DNA from: Syntrophotalea acetylenivorans
GTDB lineage: Bacteria; Desulfobacterota; Desulfuromonadia; Desulfuromonadales; Syntrophotaleaceae
Direction of reading: 5' to 3'
Assembly (NCBI RefSeq): GCF_001887775.1
Contig: NZ_CP015519.1
Coordinates: forward strand, 2,912,001-2,976,000
DNA: 64,000 nt
The notes beneath the pieces are model-generated. The model made no database searches, was not told the origin of the DNA, and worked only from the letters and a program-made list of their open reading frames with translations. This document shows, piece after piece, positions 34,828 to 44,243 of this stretch (position 1 is the first letter of the stretch; every line of letters starts with the position of its first letter). Position numbers and translations under genes: made by a program.

Positions 34828-35655
34828 ATGATCGAATTTGTGGTGGATAATAAGAAGTGCACCCGTTGCGGTGAGTGTGTTAAGGATTGCCCTGTCGGTA
34901 TTATTACCCTTGAAGAAAGCGGCCCGGAACTCATTGCCGACAAAGTTAAACTGTGCCTTAAATGCCAGCATTGCCTGGCTATCTGCCCGACGGCGGCGAT
35001 CAGCGTATTGGGCAGAAATCCTGCTGACAGTCAGCCTCTGGCAGGGCACCTGCCATCAGCTGAAGAGGTTGAGACACTCATTCGTGGTCGCCGTTCCGTG
35101 CGGCGTTTTGCTCCCGAACCGGTTGACAGCGAGACCATCGGTCGGCTGCTGAGGACTGCCGCCCATGCCCCCACCGGCCGGAATAACCTCGGTGTGCAGT
35201 TCACGGTGGTCGAAGACCAGGCCACCATGAAACAGTTGCGCGAAGAGACTCTGGCCGGAATCCGCCAGGCGGCGGAGGCCGAACGCCTGCCCAAGGGGCT
35301 GGAGTTTTTTGCCGGGATCGTCAAGGCCTGGGATCGCGGTACCGATATTATCTTTCGTGACGCACCTCATTTGTTGATCGTATCGGCACCGAAGGCGGGT
35401 CCGACCCCTGCGGCTGATGGTTATATTGCTCTCTGTACTTTCGAGTTGATGGCCAGCAGTCTGGGGCTCGGCACTATGTGGAACGGCTTTGCCACCTGGG
35501 CCCTGGTCGATATTGCGCCTCAAGTGGGTGCCAAGCTCGGTATCCCCGAGTCCCATGAACTGGTCTATACCATGTTGTTCGGTGAACCGGCGGTGCAGTA
35601 CCATCGCACCGTGCAGCGGGACCAGGACGCCAATATCCATCAGTTGGTTTGGTAG
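34828..35655 (+). CDS. Ferredoxin-nitroreductase fusion
   Basis: 275 residues. Residues 1-60 hold two 4Fe-4S motifs (CTRCGECVKDCP and CLKCQHCLAICP); the rest is an FMN-dependent nitroreductase-fold domain with RRSVRRF (FMN phosphate site), APTGRNN and GLGTMWNG. Fusion suggests ferredoxin- or cluster-mediated electron delivery to flavin rather than NAD(P)H. The substrate is unknown. AGGAGCAATCG precedes the ATG. A small membrane protein gene follows. Confidence 0.88.
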   Translation: MIEFVVDNKKCTRCGECVKDCPVGIITLEESGPELIADKVKLCLKCQHCLAICPTAAISVLGRNPADSQPLAGHLPSAEEVETLIRGRRSVRRFAPEPVDSETIGRLLRTAAHAPTGRNNLGVQFTVVEDQATMKQLREETLAGIRQAAEAERLPKGLEFFAGIVKAWDRGTDIIFRDAPHLLIVSAPKAGPTPAADGYIALCTFELMASSLGLGTMWNGFATWALVDIAPQVGAKLGIPESHELVYTMLFGEPAVQYHRTVQRDQDANIHQLVW

Positions 35656-35718
35656 AGGGCGGTTGCTTGCATCGACGGGGTCGCCGCTCACCATATCGGT
35701 TATACGAAGGAAACAACC

Positions 35719-36072
35719 ATGTCTGCATGCCGTCGCAAAGGCCCTGATCTGTGGAGCCGCTCGCTGCGTTATCTCGCCCTGACCGGCTGGCTCTTGTTGG
35801 TCTGCGCCTTTTTTGTCCTGGACTACGCCAAGCCGAAGGTTGAGACGTTCTTTGAACGGGTCTACGATATTCGTCTGCACCAGCAATGGGATATGGATCT
35901 GGCCCAGTACATCTTATGGCTGATGGTTCTGGGTCTGGTTCTCAGCATTGTCGGACTGGTTATTAATGCGAAACGGAATCGGCGTCGTACCGATCAATGG
36001 CGCCTTTCACTGATTTTTCTCGGGATCATTTCCTTAGCTGGGATGGTTCTCTATTTTGTGAATTTTAGCTGA
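35719..36072 (+). CDS. Small membrane protein of unknown function
   Basis: 117 residues with three predicted membrane helices (about 20-38, 60-82 and 95-115) and a basic segment NAKRNRRRTDQW between the second and third. AAGGAAACAACC precedes the ATG. Possibly in the same transcript as the nitroreductase fusion 63 bases upstream. No family is recognised. Confidence 0.65.
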   Translation: MSACRRKGPDLWSRSLRYLALTGWLLLVCAFFVLDYAKPKVETFFERVYDIRLHQQWDMDLAQYILWLMVLGLVLSIVGLVINAKRNRRRTDQWRLSLIFLGIISLAGMVLYFVNFS

Positions 36073-36134
36073 AGCGGGAACTTGCTTTCTTCTTTAAAGG
36101 TAGTCCCCGGCAACTTTTAACACCTCCCCAGAGC

Positions 36135-37268
36135 TTAATCCCTGGACCCTTTCTTCTGTACAATTTCAAACAGGGTGATTTCCGGAGGCGAGAGGATACG
36201 CATGGGAGGCCCCCAGCTGCCGGTGCCGCGGCTGGTGTAGAGCCAACCGCCTTCCGGTAGATCGTAGAGCCCGTTTTGTCGGGGATATTCAAGGGCCGTC
36301 AACAGATTGAAAGGGAATATCTGGCCGCGATGGGCGTGTCCAGAAAGCTGCAGGTCGAAGAGACCGGCAGCTTTTTTGTCTATGAGGGGCCGGTGTTTGA
36401 GCAGTACGGTGAAATAGCCTTGGCGGTGTCGTTCTAACAGGTGCGCCTCTTGGTTGTTCTGTCCTCCCGTTGGATCGTCCACCCCGACCAGAGTGATAGT
36501 CTGGTTCACAGTGACCCCCTTATTACGCAACATGGTAAAGTCACTGCGTTTTAAAAAGTTAAGCGATTGGTCGAGGCCGGCGTAATATTCGTGGTTGCCG
36601 GTAACCGCGTATTTTCCCAGGGGCGGGTTGATCTGTTGCCAGAGTTTGCTCAAGGGGGCGAGATGATCCATTTGCGCATCGACGATGTCACCGGTGGCAA
36701 TCAACAAATCCGGTTGCAACTGTTGCAGCTCGGTCAGCACCGGAGCCAGGGTTTCTCCGCGGTGAAGCAACCCGAGATGCAGATCCGATATCTGGGCAAT
36801 GCGTAGTCGCTCACGGCCGAGGGGCAGTTTTTCCGAGTAAAGCCGTATCTCTTCGATGCGCAGGTCGTTCGCTTCGTAAACTCCATACAGTCCCGAAACA
36901 AGTGTAATCAACAACATCAGCGCGGAACCGGCTGGCCTGTGTAGAGTCAGCAGGGGCAGATCGGGTAACAGCTGTTTTGTCAGCAGGGCCAGCAGATGCC
37001 AGCCCGCCATGGCGGCAAACAGGCAGAAGGCGATAAACAGCAGTCCCATCCAACAATAGCCGACCCACGCCAGGCCCCGTGCCGTTGCAACATACCCGCT
37101 GTGATCCAGAAGCCGGACTGCCACCGGGGAAACGATCATCAATCCCATCCAACCCCAGACCAGGCTCGGAAGGGCAGGGTGGCTGACCAGCAGGGGATGC
37201 ATGCCCCAGAAAACCAGGGCGTGCATCAGGCCGTAGATTGTCAGAAAGACCAACACAAACAGGAGCAT
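36135..37268 (-). CDS. Membrane metallophosphoesterase (YkuE/YaeI-like)
   Basis: 377 residues. Four to five N-terminal membrane helices (residues 1-145) precede a calcineurin-type phosphoesterase domain with metal motifs AQISDLHLGLLH, ATGDIVDAQ, VTGNHEYY, LKHRPL and LSGHAHRGQ. Members act on lipid or nucleotide phosphates at the membrane; the substrate is not deducible. I chose the ATG at 37268, six bases from AAAGG; two upstream methionines (37274, 37298) are less well placed. Confidence 0.87.
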   Translation of the reverse strand: MLLFVLVFLTIYGLMHALVFWGMHPLLVSHPALPSLVWGWMGLMIVSPVAVRLLDHSGYVATARGLAWVGYCWMGLLFIAFCLFAAMAGWHLLALLTKQLLPDLPLLTLHRPAGSALMLLITLVSGLYGVYEANDLRIEEIRLYSEKLPLGRERLRIAQISDLHLGLLHRGETLAPVLTELQQLQPDLLIATGDIVDAQMDHLAPLSKLWQQINPPLGKYAVTGNHEYYAGLDQSLNFLKRSDFTMLRNKGVTVNQTITLVGVDDPTGGQNNQEAHLLERHRQGYFTVLLKHRPLIDKKAAGLFDLQLSGHAHRGQIFPFNLLTALEYPRQNGLYDLPEGGWLYTSRGTGSWGPPMRILSPPEITLFEIVQKKGSRD

Positions 37269-37307
37269 GGACATCCTTTCTTTGACTGCATGAAGCAATG
37301 CCGCCTG

Positions 37308-37865
37308 TCAGGCTTTGATGCAATAGCCGTTGCGGCTGCTCATGGCGGTGGCCGGTTTACGCTGCTTATTGCGCAGGGGGTAGTTTGGTGCGGCATAGCC
37401 GATGGTAACCAGCAGGCCGATTCGGCGCCGGAGGGGGATGTTCAGCAATCGTTTAATTTTTCCCTCGTCAAACCAACCTAGCATGCAGCTGCCGAGTCCG
37501 AGTTCTGCGGCCTGGAGGCAGAGCTGCGCAGCTGCGATACCGATGTCGATCAGGGGAAGTTGCCGCCTTTTGATCAGCGTCCCAAGCCGAACCGTCATCG
37601 GGGGCGGTTCTATAACCAACACTGCTATCAATGGTGCCTGTACGGCAAACTGGTTAAAGGAAAGAACTTTGCCGAAAGAGGCCTTGGCCACCTCTGTACG
37701 CAGAGTCGGTTCGTCAACCAGCAGCAGGGACCAGGGCTGAGCGTTGCAGGCTGAAGGGGCCAGGCGCACCGCCTCGATAAGCCGATCCTGCTTTTCGGAT
37801 TCTACCGGACGGTCGCTGTAACGGCGAACGCTCTGGCGACGGCTGATAAGCTGGGTAAAGTCCAT
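37308..37865 (-). CDS. Nitroreductase-family protein
   Basis: 185 residues. FMN-binding motifs SRRQSVRRYSDRPV at the N-terminus, APSACNAQPWSLL, and GLGSCMLGWFD toward the C-terminus. Typically a flavin oxidoreductase using NAD(P)H on quinones or nitro compounds. Lies 39 bases upstream of the phosphoesterase gene on the same strand, likely co-transcribed. Confidence 0.87.
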   Translation of the reverse strand: MDFTQLISRRQSVRRYSDRPVESEKQDRLIEAVRLAPSACNAQPWSLLLVDEPTLRTEVAKASFGKVLSFNQFAVQAPLIAVLVIEPPPMTVRLGTLIKRRQLPLIDIGIAAAQLCLQAAELGLGSCMLGWFDEGKIKRLLNIPLRRRIGLLVTIGYAAPNYPLRNKQRKPATAMSSRNGYCIKA

Positions 37866-38236
37866 GACATTCCCTGTGCGGTTTTGATGAATTTTTCTTG
37901 GAGAGTTATCCTTACCTTAGCTTATGCCGGCCATAGCGCAACTGGTGAAGGAAACCACAAGGGTAAACATGGTAAAATAGTTGAAAGATTTCTTTTTGTG
38001 CAGTCTTCGTGGTCGGCTGGCTTGGGGGAGGTTCATGGGGCGTCTCTACAACTGCCCGGCACCTATCTGCCCCTCAAGCACGATTTCAATCGGTGAGTTT
38101 TCGTGTGGCAGCTTCCTGTACAAATGCACAGTTGAAAAATAGGCATTTGGTCGTCCATTTTTACGGAAAGTCACGTGGCGGAACCATTATCAAAGCGCTA
38201 TAGTTTAATCACGAAACACAAATACCTCCATCTTTT

Positions 38237-38290
38237 GGCGCGTTGCCTCGGTCTCCTGGACAACGCGCCTATTTTTTTGCGTAGCCATCT
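38237..38290. terminator. Strong hairpin beside a family-2-type end
   Basis: Perfect nine-base stem GGCGCGTTG / CAACGCGCC (38237-38245, 38261-38269) followed on the plus strand by TATTTTTTTG, a good terminator shape. On the minus strand it directly follows a GATGGCTACGCAAAAAAA sequence, a variant of the family-2 end, 20 bases after the CvfB-like gene's stop. The rest of the 445-base gap (37866-38310) holds nothing I can support. Confidence 0.55.
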
Positions 38291-38310
38291 TATGAGTTCT
38301 CGCAGGAGCA

Positions 38311-39141
38311 TCAACCTTTTCTGCGAATCCCATTGTCGGCCAATTCGATCTGCCGATTCTTGTACAGACCTCCGACAGCCTTTTTGAACAACTTTTTACT
38401 CATGCCCAGAAGCTGCTTGATCTCCAGTGGCGAGCTTTTGTCATGCAAAGGCAGAAAACCGTCCTTGTCCAGAGCTTCGAGAATGGTCTGCTGGGCTTCC
38501 TTCACTTCCTCAATACCTCCACGGCGTAAAGAAACATCGATCTTCTGATCTTCGCGAAGGCGTTTGATATAACCCTTAAATTGTTCGCCGCGCCGTTGGC
38601 CTGGCATCAATTCGTTTTTGTAAAGAAGACCACCGTAGCGATGGTTGATGATCACTTTGGCGCCGAGATCAGTATATTCCCATAGCAGCAGGTCCACTTC
38701 CTGGCCTTCGCACAGATCGATCTTTTCTTTTTCTTTTTCCAGACAGTGGTCGATACGCGCAGTGGCGACGGTCCGTCCCTGATCATCGAGATAGACTCTG
38801 ACGATGTAGTTTCGGCCGACTCGCATCCGCTCCGGTTGCTCGCTATAGGGAACCAACAGGTCCTTTTCCAATCCCCAGTCCAGAAAAGCTCCGTGGCGGG
38901 TCACGGCGCTGACCTTGAGCAGAGCGAATTCACCGACTTGAGCCTTGGGTCGTTTTAGAGTCGCAGCGAGATCACCGCTAGTGTTTTGATAGAGAAAGAC
39001 CTCTAACCGGTCGCCGTCTTTCATCGAAGTATTCACCTCGGTGGCAGGCAGCAAAACACGATGGGGACCAGCCTTTAGCCAGGCTCCGTCTTCGTCGATG
39101 TGATGAATCTGCAAAGTGTTGACGCGACCGATGTTAACCAT
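38311..39141 (-). CDS. CvfB-like S1 RNA-binding protein
   Basis: 276 residues. Tandem S1-like beta-barrel modules (residues about 1-65, 66-135 and 140-205, with GEFALLKVSAVTRHGAFLDWGLEKDLLVP as the best match) followed by a C-terminal winged helix (IKQLLGMSKKLFKKAVGGLYKNRQI). This is the CvfB/YitL architecture, implicated in RNA binding and virulence regulation in staphylococci. The ATG at 39141 follows TGGAGC. Confidence 0.87.
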   Translation of the reverse strand: MVNIGRVNTLQIHHIDEDGAWLKAGPHRVLLPATEVNTSMKDGDRLEVFLYQNTSGDLAATLKRPKAQVGEFALLKVSAVTRHGAFLDWGLEKDLLVPYSEQPERMRVGRNYIVRVYLDDQGRTVATARIDHCLEKEKEKIDLCEGQEVDLLLWEYTDLGAKVIINHRYGGLLYKNELMPGQRRGEQFKGYIKRLREDQKIDVSLRRGGIEEVKEAQQTILEALDKDGFLPLHDKSSPLEIKQLLGMSKKLFKKAVGGLYKNRQIELADNGIRRKG

Positions 39142-39427
39142 GATGAGCTCCAATGGGTATGGGCGGAAGGAAATGGAAACGCGATGAAAAGCCAGGTGTC
39201 TTTTTCAACTAAAGGCTACGGGACCGGACTTATTAGCACAACCGCGGAATCCCTGCAAAGAAAATAGGACCTTTGCGTCAGAAATTGGGAGTGATTCAAA
39301 TTATTGCAGATGCAGCCATTGCCGTCAAAGAGTCCAAATGGCGAGGGGATGTTTCACTGCAGGCAATGTGAGTACGTCAGTGTCCCATGGTGGCGGGTTG
39401 TCTATTGGGCCATATAATATTGTAGTG

Positions 39428-39462
39428 AAAAAGCTCCGACAGGAATCTGCCGGAGCTTTTTT
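39428..39462. terminator. Bidirectional terminator downstream of lemA
   Basis: AAAAAGCTCCG...CGGAGCTTTTTT stem with a partly paired CAG/CTG extension. It serves the leftward lemA cluster. The rest of the 366-base gap (39142-39507) shows no gene. Confidence 0.78.
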
Positions 39463-39507
39463 ATGACGGTCCTTGCACAGGGAGCAGTATCAATCAGAGT
39501 CAGCTTT

Positions 39508-40077
39508 TTACATGTGCTGAAAGCTCACCTCGACATCTTCGCGGTGGGCGGCATCGATTTGCCACAGGGTGCGGGCGGCAAAGTTGAACAGCCGGGCGAT
39601 GATGACGTCGGGGAATTGCTCGATGCGGATGTTGTAGATGGTCACCGCGTCGTTGTAGTACTCGCGGCGGTCAGCGATCATGTCCTCCAGTTCGGAGATT
39701 CGCTGACTCAAGCTCTGAAAGGCGGTGTCGGCTTTCAGATCGGGATAGCGCTCCACCACCATGAAAAGTGAACGCAGGGTGTCGGTGAGCATGTTCTGGG
39801 CTTGCAGGCTATCTTTGCCGCCACGGGCATTTTGCACCATGGAACGGGCTTTGATCACCGCTTCCAGGGTCTTTTGTTCGTGCTGCATGTAGCCTTCGCA
39901 GACCTTGATCAGCTTGGGCAGTTCATCGAAGCGCTGCTTGAGCAGCACATCGATGTTGCTCCAGGCTTTGTCGATATTGTTTTTCAGGCTTACCAGGCCG
40001 TTATAGATGGTGACTACATAGATAGTCAGTACTGCCAGTATCAGCAGCAGCACAGCGAGTACGATCAAGCCGATCAT
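39508..40077 (-). CDS. lemA: LemA-family protein
   Basis: 189 residues. One N-terminal membrane helix (LIVLAVLLLILAVLTIYVV), then the helical LemA domain with IYNGLVSLKNNIDKAWSNIDVLLKQR and FNFAARTLWQ. Family function is unclear; LemA proteins expose helical bundles, probably outside the membrane. GGAGGAACCC precedes the ATG at 40077. It is the third gene of a leftward cluster after the DUF3422 gene and a GIDE/EF-hand fusion gene. Confidence 0.9.
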   Translation of the reverse strand: MIGLIVLAVLLLILAVLTIYVVTIYNGLVSLKNNIDKAWSNIDVLLKQRFDELPKLIKVCEGYMQHEQKTLEAVIKARSMVQNARGGKDSLQAQNMLTDTLRSLFMVVERYPDLKADTAFQSLSQRISELEDMIADRREYYNDAVTIYNIRIEQFPDVIIARLFNFAARTLWQIDAAHREDVEVSFQHM

Positions 40078-40125
40078 GGGTTCCTCCATAAAAGATAGAT
40101 TGCTATAAGTTTATGCACGTGTATC

Positions 40126-42075
40126 TCAGGTAGGTCGCAGATACTCTACCAGCATCACTACCGTCCAGACAACCGTCAAAACTGCGCCACCGAAAAGGGG
40201 TAAGGTATAGAGGCTGTAACTACGGACAAGATGGGCCTCTGACGCTGTTTCAGCAATGATAAAAGGCAACGAGCGTTGCTGCGGTCGAGTGATAATTACC
40301 CGGTCCTGTTGCGGCAAGCTGCGGCCTTTTTCCTGCAGGCTCTGATGCAATAACTGCTCTTCGACCAGACGGCGGGCTTCACTCCATTCCTGCTCGCAGA
40401 TTTGGCCATCTCCGTTACGATCGTAACGCTTCAGCGCGGCTGGATCTTTTTTCAGTTCCCGCAGGGATTCGATAACCCGCTGCCGCAAGGGAGGGCGCCG
40501 TTGAGTATTTTCCTTCGCCTGACCGAGAATATAGAGGCGGGTTCCTTCGGCGATGGTTTCTTCAATCCACTTCTCGTCACGGTCGATATGGCTTGGCTTG
40601 TCCATCAGCAGGCTCTGCTGGCCGCCGAAACCCTGCTGGCGGGAACGGGGGCGCACCGTGGCCCGCTGCGGGTCGATGATTACCCGCCCGGTGTCGTCCT
40701 CCAGGTAGAAGGGCACGTGGTCGCTTTCCTTGCAGCTGGTCAATTTCCAGCGGTTATTGCGATCTTTGCGGTATTTGCGTAGGCGATAGTAGGCGCAGGG
40801 CAGTTGGCTCATGGGTGACACCAGAGCATATTTGCGGCGTGTCTGGCCGTGTATCTCGACCAGTCCCATGGCCAGCGACCGAGTTTTGCTGGTGGGGGTG
40901 TTTTCCACCCGTCGTTTGAGTCTTAAAAAATGGAAACCACCCCATAGAAATGCGGCGGAAAGGGCCGCAGGAAGCAGGCCGGGGCGAATGCCGTAATGTA
41001 GCACGGCCTGGGCAAAAGCGTTGTTATCGAGAGCGAGGAAGATGGCTGTGCCTGCCGCCGTACCACAGATCGACAGCAACTGCGGCTTTGACAGCCCGCC
41101 CTTTCGTGGACGCGGGGGCGGTGCCGGAAGCGGAGCGGCGGTGGCGGCCGGAGGGGCCGGCTCTGCCAAGGGGGGCATTTCTTCGCGGATTTCATCAAGC
41201 AGTTCACCGACGTAGGCCACATTGCCCAGACCCGGTACGACGGTTGGGTTTTCCATAGAGTTTGGAATAGGCCGGATTGAACCGGCGACGGCCAGGCCGG
41301 TCACCAACCAGCCGTAACGGCTCAGGCTGGCCAGGTTCTGTTGCTCCCACGGACCGCCATCGGTGGCTTTTTCTACTCGACAGCCGGGGAGGTTTGCCAG
41401 GCCGAAATCGAGAGCCAGGGTGCAGGTAGAGGCATACTCCTGCACCCGCTCGAGAATACGCTGCAGGTTGATGGTGGCGCTCAGGCTCATGCTTTCGCCC
41501 AACCCCTTGGGGTCGAAACGGCCCGGCAGAACCCGTACGGCACTCGAAACGCTGCCGTCCTTCAACAGGTAGAGATCAAGTACCGGTTTGGCCCTGAGAA
41601 TAGCTTGCTGTAGATCTTCGTCGCTGATTGGCTGGGCCTTGTCGATGCCGTTGTAGACCTTTTGCGCCATGAGATGCTTGAGATGTTTGCCGACAATGCT
41701 GCCTGACAGGTCGGCCAGCACCGCTACCACCGCCATGCCCCGTTCAAGAACGATTTCATCGCCAGCGGTAAAAAACGTCAGCATATCGGGTTCGATATTC
41801 AGGCTGCGAAGGCGGGTTGGCACCAAGCGGGGGAGGGCGTTCGGCAGCACCCAGCAACGCCAGCCCCGGCGGGTGAGGATGTTGGCGCTTTCTGCCAGTT
41901 CTGCCTGGCTGCCTTCGGCCAGCAGGTTCGGTCCGCGACCGATAAGGCGCTGGCGGGCCAGGTAGAGGTCGATGCCAGGTTGACCGTCCAGTTCGGTCAA
42001 CAGACTGTCTAATTCGTTGCTGCCAGTAGCGACGCTGTCGACCACCAGCAGGTGAGGAAGGGAAGTTTCAGCCAT
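40126..42075 (-). CDS. GIDE-like membrane protein with EF-hand motif and novel N-terminus
   Basis: About 649 residues. Residues 1-290 form a soluble region I do not recognise. Then comes a Pro/Ala linker (EPAPPAATAAPLPAPPPRPRK), one or two membrane helices (about 345-390), a GIDE-type domain (GLVEIHGQTRRKYALVSPMSQLPCAYYR ... HVPFYLEDDTGRVII, about 405-475), one canonical EF-hand loop DRNGDGQICEQEW (about 565) and a C-terminal helix. GIDE domains commonly neighbour LemA. The calcium-type loop suggests divalent-cation sensing. A GTG at 42084 is an alternative start. Confidence 0.75.
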   Translation of the reverse strand: MAETSLPHLLVVDSVATGSNELDSLLTELDGQPGIDLYLARQRLIGRGPNLLAEGSQAELAESANILTRRGWRCWVLPNALPRLVPTRLRSLNIEPDMLTFFTAGDEIVLERGMAVVAVLADLSGSIVGKHLKHLMAQKVYNGIDKAQPISDEDLQQAILRAKPVLDLYLLKDGSVSSAVRVLPGRFDPKGLGESMSLSATINLQRILERVQEYASTCTLALDFGLANLPGCRVEKATDGGPWEQQNLASLSRYGWLVTGLAVAGSIRPIPNSMENPTVVPGLGNVAYVGELLDEIREEMPPLAEPAPPAATAAPLPAPPPRPRKGGLSKPQLLSICGTAAGTAIFLALDNNAFAQAVLHYGIRPGLLPAALSAAFLWGGFHFLRLKRRVENTPTSKTRSLAMGLVEIHGQTRRKYALVSPMSQLPCAYYRLRKYRKDRNNRWKLTSCKESDHVPFYLEDDTGRVIIDPQRATVRPRSRQQGFGGQQSLLMDKPSHIDRDEKWIEETIAEGTRLYILGQAKENTQRRPPLRQRVIESLRELKKDPAALKRYDRNGDGQICEQEWSEARRLVEEQLLHQSLQEKGRSLPQQDRVIITRPQQRSLPFIIAETASEAHLVRSYSLYTLPLFGGAVLTVVWTVVMLVEYLRPT

Positions 42076-42128
42076 GGGAAACACAATCTCCGGTGCGTTT
42101 AGGGCGGCTATCTGCTAAGGGTTGACCC

Positions 42129-43432
42129 TCAGGGTTCGCAAAGAGGTTTTTTTATCAGACGATCCTTGATGTGTTTTACCCCCCACCAGACCGTCACCAA
42201 TACCAGTGGCACCAGGCAGGCCAGGACCACCTTCTTTTTCAGATTAAGCGTAGCAAGAGGCAGCCCGCTCAAAATATAGCTGATCAGGCCGATCATATAG
42301 TAGCTGATGGCCGCCACGGAAAGTCCTTCGACCGTTTCCTGCAGCCGGAATTGCAAGTCGCTGCGACGGTTCATAGCCGCCAGCAGATCTTTGTTCTGCT
42401 CCTGCAGGGTCAGGTTGACCCTGGTTCGTAGAAGATCTCCGGACCGTTCGATACGTTTGGAGAGGTCTTCCAGCCAGTTCTGTATCGACTCGCAGGTGCG
42501 CAGGCCCGGGTTGAAGCGGCGGGACATGAATTCGGCCATGGTCATATGGCCTTCTACTTTGTCTTCTCGAATGTTCTGCAGGCGGCTCAGGACCAGGTCC
42601 CGGTAGGCCCAGCTTGCGGAAAACAGGGTGTTGGTTTCGGCTCGCCAACTTTCCAGTCGCGTTGATAAGCGGGATAGCTCTTCCAGTAGTTTGCGCTCTC
42701 CGTCGCCCGTATCTGCGGCAGGGATGCGAGCCAGCACTTCGGCCAGTTTTCGGTCCATTTCATGCAGTTCCGGTGCCAGTTTCTTGGCGATGGGCATGGC
42801 CAGCTGGGCGAAGAGCCGGTAGGTTTCCATCTCGTACAGGCGTTGCACCAAACGCCCCATACGACATTCGTCCATCCCGCGGTTCTGAACCAGGATACGG
42901 CCGAAACCGTCGCCGTGCACCCGAAAGGCCGAACAGATCTGGGCCTTACCGGCTTTGGGTTGACTGAGGATCAGTTGTTGCCCTTCAAAGGCTTCCGCCA
43001 AGGCGGGCGGGCTGATATCTGTCTCTTCATCCACCACTTCCAAGTGAAAGGCTGCCACCGCCTGGCCCGGCAGGGAAGTCAGCCAGTCTCCGGGTACCTG
43101 ATCGAGAACCCGTTGCTTGAACAGGGCTCCGCGGCCTTTGCGTGCCAGCGTCAGGGCATAGAACTCCATGTGCCGGTCCCAGCGGAAGGTAAAGGGGCCG
43201 CAGTCCTGCCAGAAGGAAACCATGGCGGCATCGGGGGGGCTACGGCAAAACGCTGGCAGAGTTGACAGACCAGGTCAAAGGCCCGTTCCAACTCCTGAGG
43301 GGTTGCCTTAAAGGCCAAGTGGCTTATTTGTTGCGGGGTGGCCACGGCACGAAACGGCCGCGCATGCAGTTCATCGTAAAGCTGTTCGCGCAGAGGATGA
43401 CTGGAAAAGGGCAGGCAGTAAAAATCGGCCAT
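42129..43432 (-). pseudogene. DUF3422 membrane protein, one frameshift
   Basis: Two frame segments make one DUF3422 protein of 434 residues. The N-terminal part has HPLREQLYDELHARPF and ISHLAFK; the second segment starts MVSFWQDCGPFTFRWDRHMEFYALT, both characteristic. A coiled-coil region and two C-terminal helices (SVAAISYYMIGLISYILSGL; VVLACLVPLVLVTVWWGV) follow. Reading breaks at a C7 run (G7 on the plus strand, 43233-43239); one more base restores the frame and the family sequence. Probably a sequencing artefact. An AGGAG site precedes the ATG at 43432. Function unknown. Confidence 0.82.
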
Positions 43433-43626
43433 GGACGGCTCCTGTCTTGAAGTGTGCAGATTATGGCACGGTCCGCTGATATGAGCAACATTCACGAAAA
43501 ATGGTTGAAAAGTTGTTGCCGAGACGGCGATGCTAAACGATTTAATGCGGTGTGAGATTGTTTTTTTAGCTACTTTTGTGTTAGATTTCCCCGGTTTGGC
43601 AATTTAAGAAACTATAGGAGAACAAT

Positions 43627-44190
43627 ATGCCCACTACCGCCGATCTGAAACGCGGTCTGGTGATCCAGATCGACCAGGCGCCCTGCCTGGTGCTCGACGT
43701 TACCTCTCAGTCTCCTTCCGCCCGGGGCGGCAGCACCCTTTTTAAGACCAAGTATCGTAATTTGCTTACAGGCCAGGTACTGGAAAAGGCTTTTAAGGGC
43801 GGAGAACGCATCGATGAAGCGGACTTCGAGCGGCGCAAGGGGCAATTCCTCTATCCCGATGCCGAGGGCGGGGTTTTCATGGACCTGGAAAACTACGAGC
43901 AGTACGAGTTGGCTGGCGAGCTCTTTGATGGTGCAAAGGATTACCTTCTCGAAGGAATGGAGGTACAACTCGGTGTTTTTGAGGCTCAGGTCGTGAGTAT
44001 CGATCTGCCGCTGACAGTGGAATTGGTTGTCACCGAAACCGCACCGGCCATTAAAAAAGCTACGGCTACCGCACAAACCAAGGAAGCACTTTTGGAGACG
44101 GGGCTGCGACTGCAGGTTCCCGGTTACCTCGAAGCCGGTGAGAAAATCAAGGTCGATACCCGTGAAGGGCGTTTTATTTCCCGGGCTTGA
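43627..44190 (+). CDS. efpL: EF-P-like protein, EfpL/YeiP type
   Basis: 187 residues with the three EF-P domains. The tip loop reads SARGGSTLF with arginine in place of the lysine of canonical EF-P, and the loop is longer, as in YeiP/EfpL. It cannot be beta-lysylated by EpmA. EfpL proteins also help ribosomes through proline-containing stalls. TAGGAGAACAAT precedes the ATG. It may share an operon with the small gene 53 bases downstream. Confidence 0.9.
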   Translation: MPTTADLKRGLVIQIDQAPCLVLDVTSQSPSARGGSTLFKTKYRNLLTGQVLEKAFKGGERIDEADFERRKGQFLYPDAEGGVFMDLENYEQYELAGELFDGAKDYLLEGMEVQLGVFEAQVVSIDLPLTVELVVTETAPAIKKATATAQTKEALLETGLRLQVPGYLEAGEKIKVDTREGRFISRA

Positions 44191-44243
44191 ACCGTAGCTA
44201 CCGCTGATTTATAGATTCATAGAAAACAGATAAGGAGGGACAC

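Noticed and set aside
37884-38096. 70-residue rightward ORF
   Set aside because: No ribosome site and protein-unlike composition; the nearby hairpin does not prove a gene.
38120-38290. Possible riboswitch or small RNA
   Set aside because: One strong hairpin with a T-run is explained as a terminator; no known aptamer core was recognised.
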